Origin: Collinsella sp.
Lineage (GTDB): Bacteria; Actinomycetota; Coriobacteriia; Coriobacteriales; Coriobacteriaceae
Reading direction: 5' to 3'
Assembly: GCA_018378775.1 (NCBI GenBank)
Contig: JAGZWV010000002.1
Location: 1-64,000, forward strand
Length of the DNA: 64,000 nucleotides
This document shows positions 7,452-15,658 of this stretch, one piece after another. A program made the position numbers and the translations under genes. The first letter of the stretch is position 1; each line of letters opens with the position of its first letter. The notes under the pieces are model-generated. The model was given only the letters and a program-made list of their open reading frames with translations. It did no database searches and was not told the origin of the DNA.

Positions 7452-9938
7452 TTAATACGAGAAATACTCGCTCTCAGCGGATAAGTTCGGCCCCAACCAC
7501 GGATCACCGTTAAGGAAGAACTCCGGCCAGCGCTGCATGAACAGCGCTTGCTCGCGTTTCCAGCGGCGCATCTTTTCCTCGTTGGCCTCTTCCCTGCCGC
7601 GCGAGGTGAACTCGTAGTGATACAGCTCGGCATAGGGCGTAAAGATGGTGCGATAGCCCGCCTCCCACACGCGCAAACAAAAATCTGCATCGTTAAAGCC
7701 GACGGCGAATTCCTCGTTGTAGCCTCCGACTTGCTCAAACACGTCGCGACGGACCATCTGGCAGGCGCCCGTTACGGCGCTAAAGTTGCCCGGACGCACA
7801 GCACGGGCAAGGTAGCCCTCACGTTTTGCCGAGAAATCCTGGTTGGCATGGGCAAGCGCGCCGCGCACGCCAACCAAAATGCCGGCATGCTGCACCAGAT
7901 GATCGGCAAAATAGAGCTTGGCGCCCACAACGCCCGCGTCGGGACGCTGAAGATAGCCCATCATCTCCTCGATAAAGTCGGATGAGATGACTTCAGTGTC
8001 ATTATTGAGAAGCAGCAGGTAATCGCCCTTGGCATGCTCAACGCCAAAGTTAATGATCTGGGAGTAATTAAACTCGCCCGGCCACCACTCAACGCGTGCT
8101 GCACCCTTGCCACCAGACGCAGCGGCTACGCGCTCCGGCAGGGTTTCGTAATACGCAAAGGTCTCCTGGTCTTCGCTGTTGTTTTCCACCAAGACGATCT
8201 CGTAGTTGGAGTACGTGGCCTTCTGGGCGATCGACATCACGCAGGCATCGAGCGTCTCGACGTGGTCCTTGGTGGGAATCACAATGCTCACCAGCGGCGC
8301 AGACTCCGGCAGCGCATAGCGCATGCGGTAGACAAACGGCGTCTCGGACTCCTCGACCGTTCCGCGAATGCCCAGCGAGTCAAAGTGACGCTGCAGAGCC
8401 AGGCGTCCGGCCTCGATAGCATATGGCTTGCTATCGGCAGAACAGTCGGCGGTAGAGCCAGGGAGCACGCGCCAGTGATACAGCACGTGCGCAACGTGCT
8501 CAAAGCGCGCGCCCGCCGCGAGGCAGCGGAGCGTCAGGCCGTAATCCTGGGCACCCGCAACGTCTTCTGGCGACACGCCAATGCGATCGATGAGCGCCTT
8601 CTCCACCATTAGAAAATGAGTAACGCAGTTATGGCTATAGAGCAGGTCGACGTTGAGCCTGGTCTTAAAGACCGGCTGGCCCCACTCCCCCGTTTTCTGG
8701 AACATGTCCTCGTCGCAGAACAGGACCTGCGGGCGACCGTCCTCGGCAGCCTTGTTCAGCACGGCAACATAGTGAAACAACGCATCCGGTTCCAGGATGT
8801 CGTCGTGGTCCAAGAATGCGATGTAGTCTCCAGTCGCTTGCTGAATACCTGCGTTGGTGTTGACCACGATGCCGCCGTTACCGGGCAGCTCGATGCGACG
8901 GATGCGCTCGTCGCGAGCGGCTGCCACAAGATTGGCCACTGCATCCCATTCGGGCGAGGCGTCCATCAGCAGCAATTCCCAGTTGTCATAGCTCTGGGCA
9001 AGCACCGAATCCAACAACTCGCGCAGGTAGACCAGATCGGTCTTATAACACGGCACCACAATGCTCGCGAGCGGCCTGTAGGCGAATGCCGCCGCGGCGA
9101 CGCGCTGACACGCCAAGTCGCCCGGCTTTGCGCGATGTTGCTCAAACCAACGGCGATAGGCAGCATCATCCGCGCGCGCATCCTTCATGCGGCTCCAGCT
9201 GTCGTCGACCATACCGTTGTACAGGCGGCCATCCATAGCGCAAAAACCGCTCTGAATCTGGCCCGCGGGATCAGTTGCAATCGCAACAAAGTCTCGAATG
9301 TCCTCGGGCATCTCCACGCTCAGATACGTTTTATTGACGCGGCATCCGTTCTGCTGAGACACGTCGACCTGCGACTCGAACATATGAACCGTGGCATCGA
9401 TGACATTCATATGCGTATCGAGTATCTCAAGCTGGGGCGTGCACTGGGAGTCTCCCGCCCATGTGACCTCGTAGCGCCACACAGCGCCCGAATCGGCCGG
9501 AAGATAACGGACGGCATCGATCTCGTAGCGGCCGCAGCGCTCGCCGCGCTGCGCATCGCGGATAAGCGCACACAGCACAGGCTTTGCCTTGTAGTTGATC
9601 TTGGATTCCAGCTTAGCCATACGGCTATCGAGACGAATGGATCCAAGCTTTTGGCCACTGGATGCAAAGTCAATGTCAATCGACGAGCCATCCAAAAACG
9701 GAAGCACCAAGACGGCAAGCTCGCGCTCGTAGCCCGCAACTGAAGGGCATAGCGCCAACACGCGGCCATGATCGATCGGCAGCGCCAACGACGGCACGCT
9801 GGCACCATTGGTCGTCGCGTGGGCAAAAGCCTGGGAGCCCTCGCACTCAATAATCTCCGCGACATCCTTGCCGGCAAAACGAAGCAGCACAAACAGGCGA
9901 CCCTGGCTGCGGCAAAGCGCCAAACGCTTGATACTCAT
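7452..9938 (-). CDS. Two-domain family 2 glycosyltransferase
   Basis: This 828-residue protein has two GT-A (family 2) catalytic domains after an N-terminal beta-rich region of about 290 residues. The first begins at PLASIVVPCYKTDLVYLREL, with the metal-binding motif in DYIAFLDHDDILEPDAL. The second begins at PLVSIVIPTKDHVETLDACV, with DYLLLLNNDTEVI and the downstream acceptor-site segment FAVGFNDADFCLRVWEAGY. Such tandem enzymes build rhamnose-containing or other repeating surface polysaccharides at the cytoplasmic face of the membrane; the sugar specificity cannot be read here. It is the last gene of a five-gene minus-strand glycosyltransferase operon, and its ATG follows the preceding stop codon directly. 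GAGAGG just upstream serves as ribosome site. Confidence 0.88.
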   Translation of the reverse strand: MSIKRLALCRSQGRLFVLLRFAGKDVAEIIECEGSQAFAHATTNGASVPSLALPIDHGRVLALCPSVAGYERELAVLVLPFLDGSSIDIDFASSGQKLGSIRLDSRMAKLESKINYKAKPVLCALIRDAQRGERCGRYEIDAVRYLPADSGAVWRYEVTWAGDSQCTPQLEILDTHMNVIDATVHMFESQVDVSQQNGCRVNKTYLSVEMPEDIRDFVAIATDPAGQIQSGFCAMDGRLYNGMVDDSWSRMKDARADDAAYRRWFEQHRAKPGDLACQRVAAAAFAYRPLASIVVPCYKTDLVYLRELLDSVLAQSYDNWELLLMDASPEWDAVANLVAAARDERIRRIELPGNGGIVVNTNAGIQQATGDYIAFLDHDDILEPDALFHYVAVLNKAAEDGRPQVLFCDEDMFQKTGEWGQPVFKTRLNVDLLYSHNCVTHFLMVEKALIDRIGVSPEDVAGAQDYGLTLRCLAAGARFEHVAHVLYHWRVLPGSTADCSADSKPYAIEAGRLALQRHFDSLGIRGTVEESETPFVYRMRYALPESAPLVSIVIPTKDHVETLDACVMSIAQKATYSNYEIVLVENNSEDQETFAYYETLPERVAAASGGKGAARVEWWPGEFNYSQIINFGVEHAKGDYLLLLNNDTEVISSDFIEEMMGYLQRPDAGVVGAKLYFADHLVQHAGILVGVRGALAHANQDFSAKREGYLARAVRPGNFSAVTGACQMVRRDVFEQVGGYNEEFAVGFNDADFCLRVWEAGYRTIFTPYAELYHYEFTSRGREEANEEKMRRWKREQALFMQRWPEFFLNGDPWLGPNLSAESEYFSY

Positions 9939-11006
9939 CTACACCTCTCGCTTTCCCAGGGCATTCGCGGCCATACGCTTGTACGCACCCAGGCGTCCAA
10001 ACCTCAAGACATCGTAATCGAACATGAGCTTTTTGCACGCACGGGCGCTAGGGGTTTTATCGGCGAGCGCAGCGTGCACCATGGCGGCGACAGCAGGAGC
10101 GCATTGTGCGAGCGCGGCATCGCTACTTACAGCAGAGCCGTTAAGCACTGCCGCCACGGCAGCGATCACCTTGCCGCAGTCCGAACCCAGCAACCTGAGC
10201 GCGTCGTACAGCACCAGATCGCACAGGAAATATGCCAGGTCCTCGGCATGCTGAGCATCGAGACCGTCGCGCCGCCAGCCAGTCAGCACCGCGGAGTAAA
10301 TCTTCACGTGCTCCAGAAGACGCGTCTCGTCGTCGTAGCGCATGGTGTCCATGAGCGAGCCCTTGCGCGCCACGCGATAGTCGTACAGCTTGTTCGAGAT
10401 AAGCGCGGTCTTACACGAACGACCGTACACGGCAAAGTCGAAGACCTGGTCCTCGCCATACTTGACGGTTTCATCGAAAACGATCCCGTTGTTGAGCAAA
10501 AAATCGCGCTTGCAAGCGGTGCGCCACGCAAAGGGACGAGACGCCTCCTTAAATAGCAGGTCGGAGCTATAGCCCTCAAATGACACATCGCGCGGGCTCA
10601 ACACATAGTTAAGCCACGGATACCCCGCCTCCAGCGGATACGGGTTCGCGCCAAAGGTCAAAACGTCGCAGTCCTCGCGCTCAAAGGCATCGACGATCAC
10701 ACGGCATGCATCGGGCGTAAATCGGTCGTCGGAATCCAAAAACGCGACGATAGGCGCCGTGGACGCGGCGATGCCTGCATTACGTGCACTCGACAGGCCG
10801 CCGTTCTCCTTATCAACCAGCCTAAAGCGCGCGTCCTTTTCGCAATAGGCAGCCGCAATATCGCGCGAACCGTCCGGCGAGCCATCGTTGACTAACACGC
10901 CTTCCCAATCGGGCATGTCCTGCGCAAGCAGGGAGTCCAGGCACCAGGCCAGGCACTCCTCCACTTTGTAGATGGGAACGACAACGGAAATCTTGGGAGT
11001 AGCCAT
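9939..11006 (-). CDS. Family 2 glycosyltransferase
   Basis: A 355-residue GT-A glycosyltransferase. The N-terminal catalytic domain runs from KISVVVPIYKVEECLAWCL through the nucleotide-binding NDGSPDGSRDIA to the DXD-type motif in APIVAFLDSDDRFTPDAC. The C-terminal part is helical and probably binds the acceptor. The chosen ATG is two codons inside a GTG; AGGAG lies nine bases before the ATG but only three before the GTG. It ends one base before the next gene, and the upstream neighbour ends at 11019, so it is translationally coupled within the operon. The substrate is unknown. Confidence 0.85.
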   Translation of the reverse strand: MATPKISVVVPIYKVEECLAWCLDSLLAQDMPDWEGVLVNDGSPDGSRDIAAAYCEKDARFRLVDKENGGLSSARNAGIAASTAPIVAFLDSDDRFTPDACRVIVDAFEREDCDVLTFGANPYPLEAGYPWLNYVLSPRDVSFEGYSSDLLFKEASRPFAWRTACKRDFLLNNGIVFDETVKYGEDQVFDFAVYGRSCKTALISNKLYDYRVARKGSLMDTMRYDDETRLLEHVKIYSAVLTGWRRDGLDAQHAEDLAYFLCDLVLYDALRLLGSDCGKVIAAVAAVLNGSAVSSDAALAQCAPAVAAMVHAALADKTPSARACKKLMFDYDVLRFGRLGAYKRMAANALGKREV

Positions 11007-11018
11007 AATCACTCGCTC

Positions 11019-12137
11019 CTACTGTGCGGTGGGAACGTCATCAGGGTGCGGGTTGTCGCCGTAGGTGCGCTGATACGTCAGCACGCGCCAGACCAGCGGC
11101 AGGCCGCCAATCTTAAAGTAATGCTTAAACGTATTGAGCTTGCCTGGCTTCTTAAAGTCAAAGCGCGAATCGATATAGGCGCGGGGCGACTTGACCATCA
11201 GGCGCAAGTCGGTCTCGCCACGCGGATCGAACAGCGACAGGTCAAAGCGACCGGCATCCCAATCGGCCTTGAGCTCGGACGAGGCTTTCTTCCAAAACTT
11301 CTCGCGCAGTTCATCGACCAGACGCTCATCATTCCAACGGTACGTATCGACCTTCATGCGCATTAAAATGCCCTGGAGCTGAGCCTTGAGCTCGGGACGC
11401 TCGCCCAAAAAGCGCTGCATCTCGGCATATTCATCGCACACGCAAAACACCTTGTTGGGCGAATTAACGGAGCTCTTCTCATTATCCTGGCGATAGCACA
11501 AAATTGGGTCAGTAATAAACGCGGCACGCTCGGCGCAAGCCCAAACCTTAAAGTTAAAGCCTGCGTCCTGATACGAGGCGCCCGGCGTGGGAAGGAACCG
11601 AATCTGATTGTCGTTGAGGAACTCGCGCCGATAGATAGCCGACCAAATGGAAGGTTTGCGGTAGAAGATGCCCGGACGATCGACGGGGCGATACGCGGCG
11701 CCCGTCATATGCTCGTCGATGATCCCAAACAGCTCACGGCGCTCGCTGGGCGTGGACCAATACAGGTAAAAGTCGCCCTTTACCACATCGGCATGCTCAG
11801 CATCGGCCTTGGCGACCAGCTTTTGGAGCGAATCCTCAAACATAAAGTCGTCGGACTCAAGGATGCCCACGTACTCACCGCGCGCCATCTCCAGGCCGCG
11901 GTTCATCGAGTCGCCGTAGCCGCTGTTGGCTTTGTCGATCATCTTTACACGGGGATCGCGCTCCATGTACTCGCGGATGATATCTGGCGAACTATCGGTG
12001 GAGCCGTCGTTGATACAGATAATCTCGATGTCTTTGAGCGTCTGCGCCACGGCGGAATCAAGGCACTCGCGCAGGTAGCGTTCGACATTGCAGATGGGGA
12101 CAAGCAGCGAAACTTTAGGGGTATCAGAGTTCTGCAA
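11019..12137 (-). CDS. Family 2 glycosyltransferase, paralogue A
   Basis: A 372-residue glycosyltransferase with the GT-A core from KVSLLVPICNVERYLRECL and the metal motif in EYVGILESDDFM, followed by a long C-terminal acceptor region (RPGIFYRKPSIWSAIYRREF). Translation probably starts at TTG, preceded by ACAGGAGG at five bases. Its first 110 residues are almost identical to those of the gene at 13259-14362, also at DNA level, while the C-terminal halves diverge. This suggests duplication with specialisation or gene conversion. A gap of 74 bases separates it from the preceding gene, the largest gap in the operon. Confidence 0.87.
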   Translation of the reverse strand: MQNSDTPKVSLLVPICNVERYLRECLDSAVAQTLKDIEIICINDGSTDSSPDIIREYMERDPRVKMIDKANSGYGDSMNRGLEMARGEYVGILESDDFMFEDSLQKLVAKADAEHADVVKGDFYLYWSTPSERRELFGIIDEHMTGAAYRPVDRPGIFYRKPSIWSAIYRREFLNDNQIRFLPTPGASYQDAGFNFKVWACAERAAFITDPILCYRQDNEKSSVNSPNKVFCVCDEYAEMQRFLGERPELKAQLQGILMRMKVDTYRWNDERLVDELREKFWKKASSELKADWDAGRFDLSLFDPRGETDLRLMVKSPRAYIDSRFDFKKPGKLNTFKHYFKIGGLPLVWRVLTYQRTYGDNPHPDDVPTAQ

Positions 12138-12211
12138 GAGAACCTCCTGTTGAATAGCGTGTAACAGGGTTATTTTAGCAGCCGAGTTGCGGCGGGCGGC
12201 AGCGCTTGGAA

Positions 12212-13252
12212 TTAGATAAAGTGCTCCAAGCAGGCTTTGAGACCGCGAGTCGAAAGATAGAACAGCGTGGCGTCTGCCATCGTAACGCCCGAGGTCGCCG
12301 CAACGAGCTTGCGGGCAACACGGCGAACGGCGCCCTTAGCAGGCACATCCGCCCACGCCGTTCCCAAAAACGTCGTGAGGTCCATGTTGACGCGAGCCGC
12401 CACGCGATGGAAGTCATCGGCATCCAAGCGCGCCAGGTCGAACACAGTTAGGTCCAAAAACCAAGTTATCAGCTCGCCGGGGCACAGGTCTAAAAGACCG
12501 TAGGCCGCCCAGTCCTCCAAGACCTCCTCGAGCATCCTCATGTGGGCGTCAAGCTTTTTAGCGCGAGCCTCGGCACTGTTGAACTCGTGCGTCGCCGATT
12601 CGCTCTCCATCACGTAGTGGTAGAACTTGTCCGGCATGACGACTGTCTTAGGAGCCAGCGCATAAGCTGCTAACTGGAACACGACATCCTCGCCCAAAGC
12701 CAAACCGGGGGCGAAGCGTATGCCTTCGCGATTGAGCAGCTCGCGCGAAAAAGCCGCACGGCAGGCATAGGGCTGCGCATTCGAATGGAACAGCAGTTGG
12801 GTATCACGGGCACCGAAGGTACCAGCTTTAGGGCTCATGAGTTGCTGGACGCGTTTGGGGGCAGCATCGGCAGGTTCACAGACACCGCCAAAAACGGCGG
12901 CCTCGGCATCTGCAGACTCCATGGCATGCAGCACGCGCTCGACCGTCTGGGCATCGATGTAATCGTCAGCGTCCACAAAAAAGACGGTCTCGCCCTCGGC
13001 GACATCGATACCGGCATTTCGAGCACACGAAACACCCGCGTTTTCCTGGTCAATCACCAGTACGCGATCGTCGGCCTGCGCGATCTGGCGCAACACGTTC
13101 AACGAATCATCAGTCGAACCGTCGTTGACGCAGACAACCTGAATCGAGCGCTCGGACTGGGCTAACAGCGAATCGAGACATCGCTGAATGGAGCGCGCAG
13201 AGTTGTAAACAGGGACGACAATGGTAGCTTTAGGACACGAGGCCTCTCCCAT
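12212..13252 (-). CDS. Family 2 glycosyltransferase
   Basis: A 346-residue GT-A glycosyltransferase, second in the operon. The catalytic domain begins at KATIVVPVYNSARSIQRCL, has VNDGSTDDSLNVLRQIA for nucleotide binding and ETVFFVDADDYIDAQTV as the DXD-type motif. The segment LNREGIRFAPGLALGEDVVF contains the conserved GED of this enzyme group. The C-terminal helices may contact the membrane or acceptor. The ATG follows a purine-rich GAGGGGGTAGG that overlaps the stop of the preceding gene. The donor and acceptor sugars cannot be inferred. Confidence 0.86.
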   Translation of the reverse strand: MGEASCPKATIVVPVYNSARSIQRCLDSLLAQSERSIQVVCVNDGSTDDSLNVLRQIAQADDRVLVIDQENAGVSCARNAGIDVAEGETVFFVDADDYIDAQTVERVLHAMESADAEAAVFGGVCEPADAAPKRVQQLMSPKAGTFGARDTQLLFHSNAQPYACRAAFSRELLNREGIRFAPGLALGEDVVFQLAAYALAPKTVVMPDKFYHYVMESESATHEFNSAEARAKKLDAHMRMLEEVLEDWAAYGLLDLCPGELITWFLDLTVFDLARLDADDFHRVAARVNMDLTTFLGTAWADVPAKGAVRRVARKLVAATSGVTMADATLFYLSTRGLKACLEHFI

Positions 13253-13258
13253 GCCGAC

Positions 13259-14362
13259 CTACCCCCTCAGCGATTCGATGAGGAAGGCGGCGACCACGCC
13301 TGGGCCTCCAACCGAGGCGTAATACTTAGCACGCCCCAAGGCACCATCCGTCGCAAAACTCGGGTGCTCGTCAACCCAGCCCTCAGGATCTTTGAGGATG
13401 GCAGCGAGATTTGCGCGCTTCCACGGCTTGAGGTCGTCAAGCGAAAAGTCCCCGGCGTCCAAGGCCGCCTGAAATTCCTTGGCCATCTGCACCAGGAACT
13501 CCTTATAGAACTTAGGCGCCAGGCGCACGTAGTTCCACATGTACGAATCGTACTTAATGAGCTGATTGAACTTGAGCATGCGCGCAACGTCATCACTTGC
13601 GTGGTCACGGGCATAATCCTCTCGAATCCAACGCTCAATCTCGGCATACTCGGCATTGACGCAAAAAACCTTGGCAGAAGAATTGACCGAGGAGTTCTCG
13701 TTGTCCTGGCGATACGAAAGCACGGCATCGTGCAGGTAGACGGCCTTGTCGGCGCACGCGATCACCTTAAAGGCAAACGACGTGTCCTGAAAGGAGGCAC
13801 CCGGGGTCGGCAAGAACTTGATGTCGTTGCGCTCAAGAAAATCGCGACGGTAGACGGCCGACCAAATCGACGGCTTTTGCTTAAAGAACTGTGTCGTGTC
13901 GCTTGGGTGCACCGGTTTGCCGCAGTCCTTGGGCTTAAACATCTCGTGCAGCGAGCGGCGCTCCTCGGGCTTGGACCAGTAGAAGTCAAAGTTGGCCTTC
14001 GCAAAATCGGCGTTGCAGCCCTCGGCCGCCGACACAAGCTTCTCCAGCGCATCGAGCGCCATAAAGTCGTCGGACTCCAGGATGCCCACGTACTCGCCGC
14101 GGGCCATCTCCAGGCCGCGGTTCATCGAGTCGCCGTAGCCGCTGTTGGCCTTGTCGATCATCTTCACACGCTCATCGCGCTCCATGTACTCGCGGATGAT
14201 ATCCGGCGAGTTATCGGTCGAGCCATCGTTGATGCAGATGATCTCGATGTCCTTGAGCGTCTGCGCCACGGCGGAATCGAGGCACTCGTGCAGGTAGCGC
14301 TGAACGTTATAGATGGGGATAAGCAGCGACAGAACAGGGCTGCCAGAGGCGTTAGTAGACAA
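13259..14362 (-). CDS. Family 2 glycosyltransferase, paralogue B
   Basis: A 367-residue GT-A glycosyltransferase and first gene of the minus-strand cluster. The catalytic core starts at VLSLLIPIYNVQRYLHECL and shares with the gene at 11019-12137 a nearly unchanged block from AVAQTLKDIEIICINDGSTD to EYVGILESDDFM. The C-terminal half differs. As in that paralogue, the start codon appears to be TTG, with AAGGAG five to six bases upstream. Transcription of the whole cluster probably begins in the 250-bp gap between this gene and the divergent glycosyltransferase at 14619. Confidence 0.87.
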   Translation of the reverse strand: MSTNASGSPVLSLLIPIYNVQRYLHECLDSAVAQTLKDIEIICINDGSTDNSPDIIREYMERDERVKMIDKANSGYGDSMNRGLEMARGEYVGILESDDFMALDALEKLVSAAEGCNADFAKANFDFYWSKPEERRSLHEMFKPKDCGKPVHPSDTTQFFKQKPSIWSAVYRRDFLERNDIKFLPTPGASFQDTSFAFKVIACADKAVYLHDAVLSYRQDNENSSVNSSAKVFCVNAEYAEIERWIREDYARDHASDDVARMLKFNQLIKYDSYMWNYVRLAPKFYKEFLVQMAKEFQAALDAGDFSLDDLKPWKRANLAAILKDPEGWVDEHPSFATDGALGRAKYYASVGGPGVVAAFLIESLRG

Positions 14363-14618
14363 ATGTGCTCCTTAGGAAATACCTGTCGTTTCATGGTATC
14401 AAAGGGTCAGCGCGCTAGCGGGCGTTTATATAATCTATGGAGCCTCTTGCGGACAAAGCAGCCCCACGTCATGCGGCGGGCCCATGGCAGGTTCCTGCGT
14501 TTTATTCAAAGCTTGCCGCTAAGGTGCGCCGAGCCTTTACAATAGGACAGTCCCAAGGACGTATTCGATAGCTTCCGCGCAGCACTCGCCCGCCGCGCGT
14601 GAAAGGATATATTGCCCC
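14363..14618. promoter_or_regulatory. Divergent promoter region between glycosyltransferase genes
   Basis: Two glycosyltransferase transcription units start away from each other here. TATAAT occurs near 14430 and TACAAT near 14536, each a possible -10 element. Matching -35 hexamers at normal spacing are poor, so start points are not assigned. Confidence 0.4.
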
Positions 14619-15638
14619 ATGCCTTCAACCCTTCCCGCTCCCATCGACAAGCTCGCCATCGTCGTCGTTACGTACAAGCGCCAGGAACTCCTGGCCAACT
14701 TGTTCGACTCCATGACCGAGCTCACGGCAACGCCCTGGCGCATCGTGATTGTCGATAACGAGAATTCGCGCGAGACCGAGGCCATGTGCACCGCATTCAA
14801 CGAGCGCCTGGCCAACCTGTGGGGCATCGACACCGAGCAGCCCGACGCGCAGGGCGGCACCGACCGTGTCATCTACGCCCCGCAGCTCGAAAACGGCGGC
14901 GGTGCGGGCGGCTTCTCCGCCGGCACCAAATGCGCCTACGACCTGGGCGCCCAGTGGTTCTGGGTGATGGACGACGACGTGCTCGTCATCCCCGAAGGCA
15001 TCGAGCGTCTTGCCAAGTGGACCGACCGCTACGATGTCATCCAGGGTTCGCGCCTGGACTTTGACGGCGGCGCCTTCTTTTGGCAATACCAACTCATCCT
15101 TTCACTCGGCATTCCCAACCCTGTCGCCAAGTGGGACCTGGGACCCGAGGGCTACCGCGCCATGAACCAGCTGTGCTTTGAGGGCGGCATGTTCTCGCGC
15201 CGCGTGGTCGACAAGATCGGCCTGCCCGACGCCCGATTCTTCATCTACGGCGACGATGCCTGCTATGGCTACGTGGCCAGCCAGCACTTCCCCGCCGCCG
15301 TTGTTGCCGACGTGGTACTCAAGCGCGCCCGCGCCGTCTCTAACTGGGATATCGCCGGCAAGCGACAGCTCAACTCCACGAGCGACACCAACCGCTACTA
15401 CATCATGCGCAACCGCGGCTATCTGGCGCGCTACATGCAAATCTACGGCGACTACCACCCCGTGCTGTTCCGCCTGGGCAACGCCGCGACCTTCTGCAAG
15501 GAGTTCATTCGTCTGGCAGCAGTCGACAAATGCTTTAAGACCGGCATTCCGGCGCTGCGCCGCGGCATGAAGGACGCCCGCAAGATCGTTAAGGATCCCA
15601 ACTGGAAGCCCATGCCGCCCCTGAAGGACGCCGAGTAG
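14619..15638 (+). CDS. GlfT-like family 2 glycosyltransferase
   Basis: A 339-residue glycosyltransferase resembling the galactofuranosyltransferase group (GlfT1/GlfT2) of actinobacteria. Features include KLAIVVVTYKRQELLANLF at the N-terminus, the glycine-rich ENGGGAGGFSAGTK and the metal motif WFWVMDDDVLVIPEGI. A further conserved segment, FIYGDDACYGYV, holds the catalytic acidic residues. Family members polymerise or initiate galactofuranose-containing polymers using UDP-galactofuranose. That specificity is inferred from these motifs only, and no glf mutase gene is in the window. It is transcribed divergently from the other glycosyltransferases and converges on the AAA gene at 15659. AAAGGA precedes the ATG by about eleven bases. 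Confidence 0.8.
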   Translation: MPSTLPAPIDKLAIVVVTYKRQELLANLFDSMTELTATPWRIVIVDNENSRETEAMCTAFNERLANLWGIDTEQPDAQGGTDRVIYAPQLENGGGAGGFSAGTKCAYDLGAQWFWVMDDDVLVIPEGIERLAKWTDRYDVIQGSRLDFDGGAFFWQYQLILSLGIPNPVAKWDLGPEGYRAMNQLCFEGGMFSRRVVDKIGLPDARFFIYGDDACYGYVASQHFPAAVVADVVLKRARAVSNWDIAGKRQLNSTSDTNRYYIMRNRGYLARYMQIYGDYHPVLFRLGNAATFCKEFIRLAAVDKCFKTGIPALRRGMKDARKIVKDPNWKPMPPLKDAE

Positions 15639-15658
15639 TAAAGGGCTTTCGACCGCCG

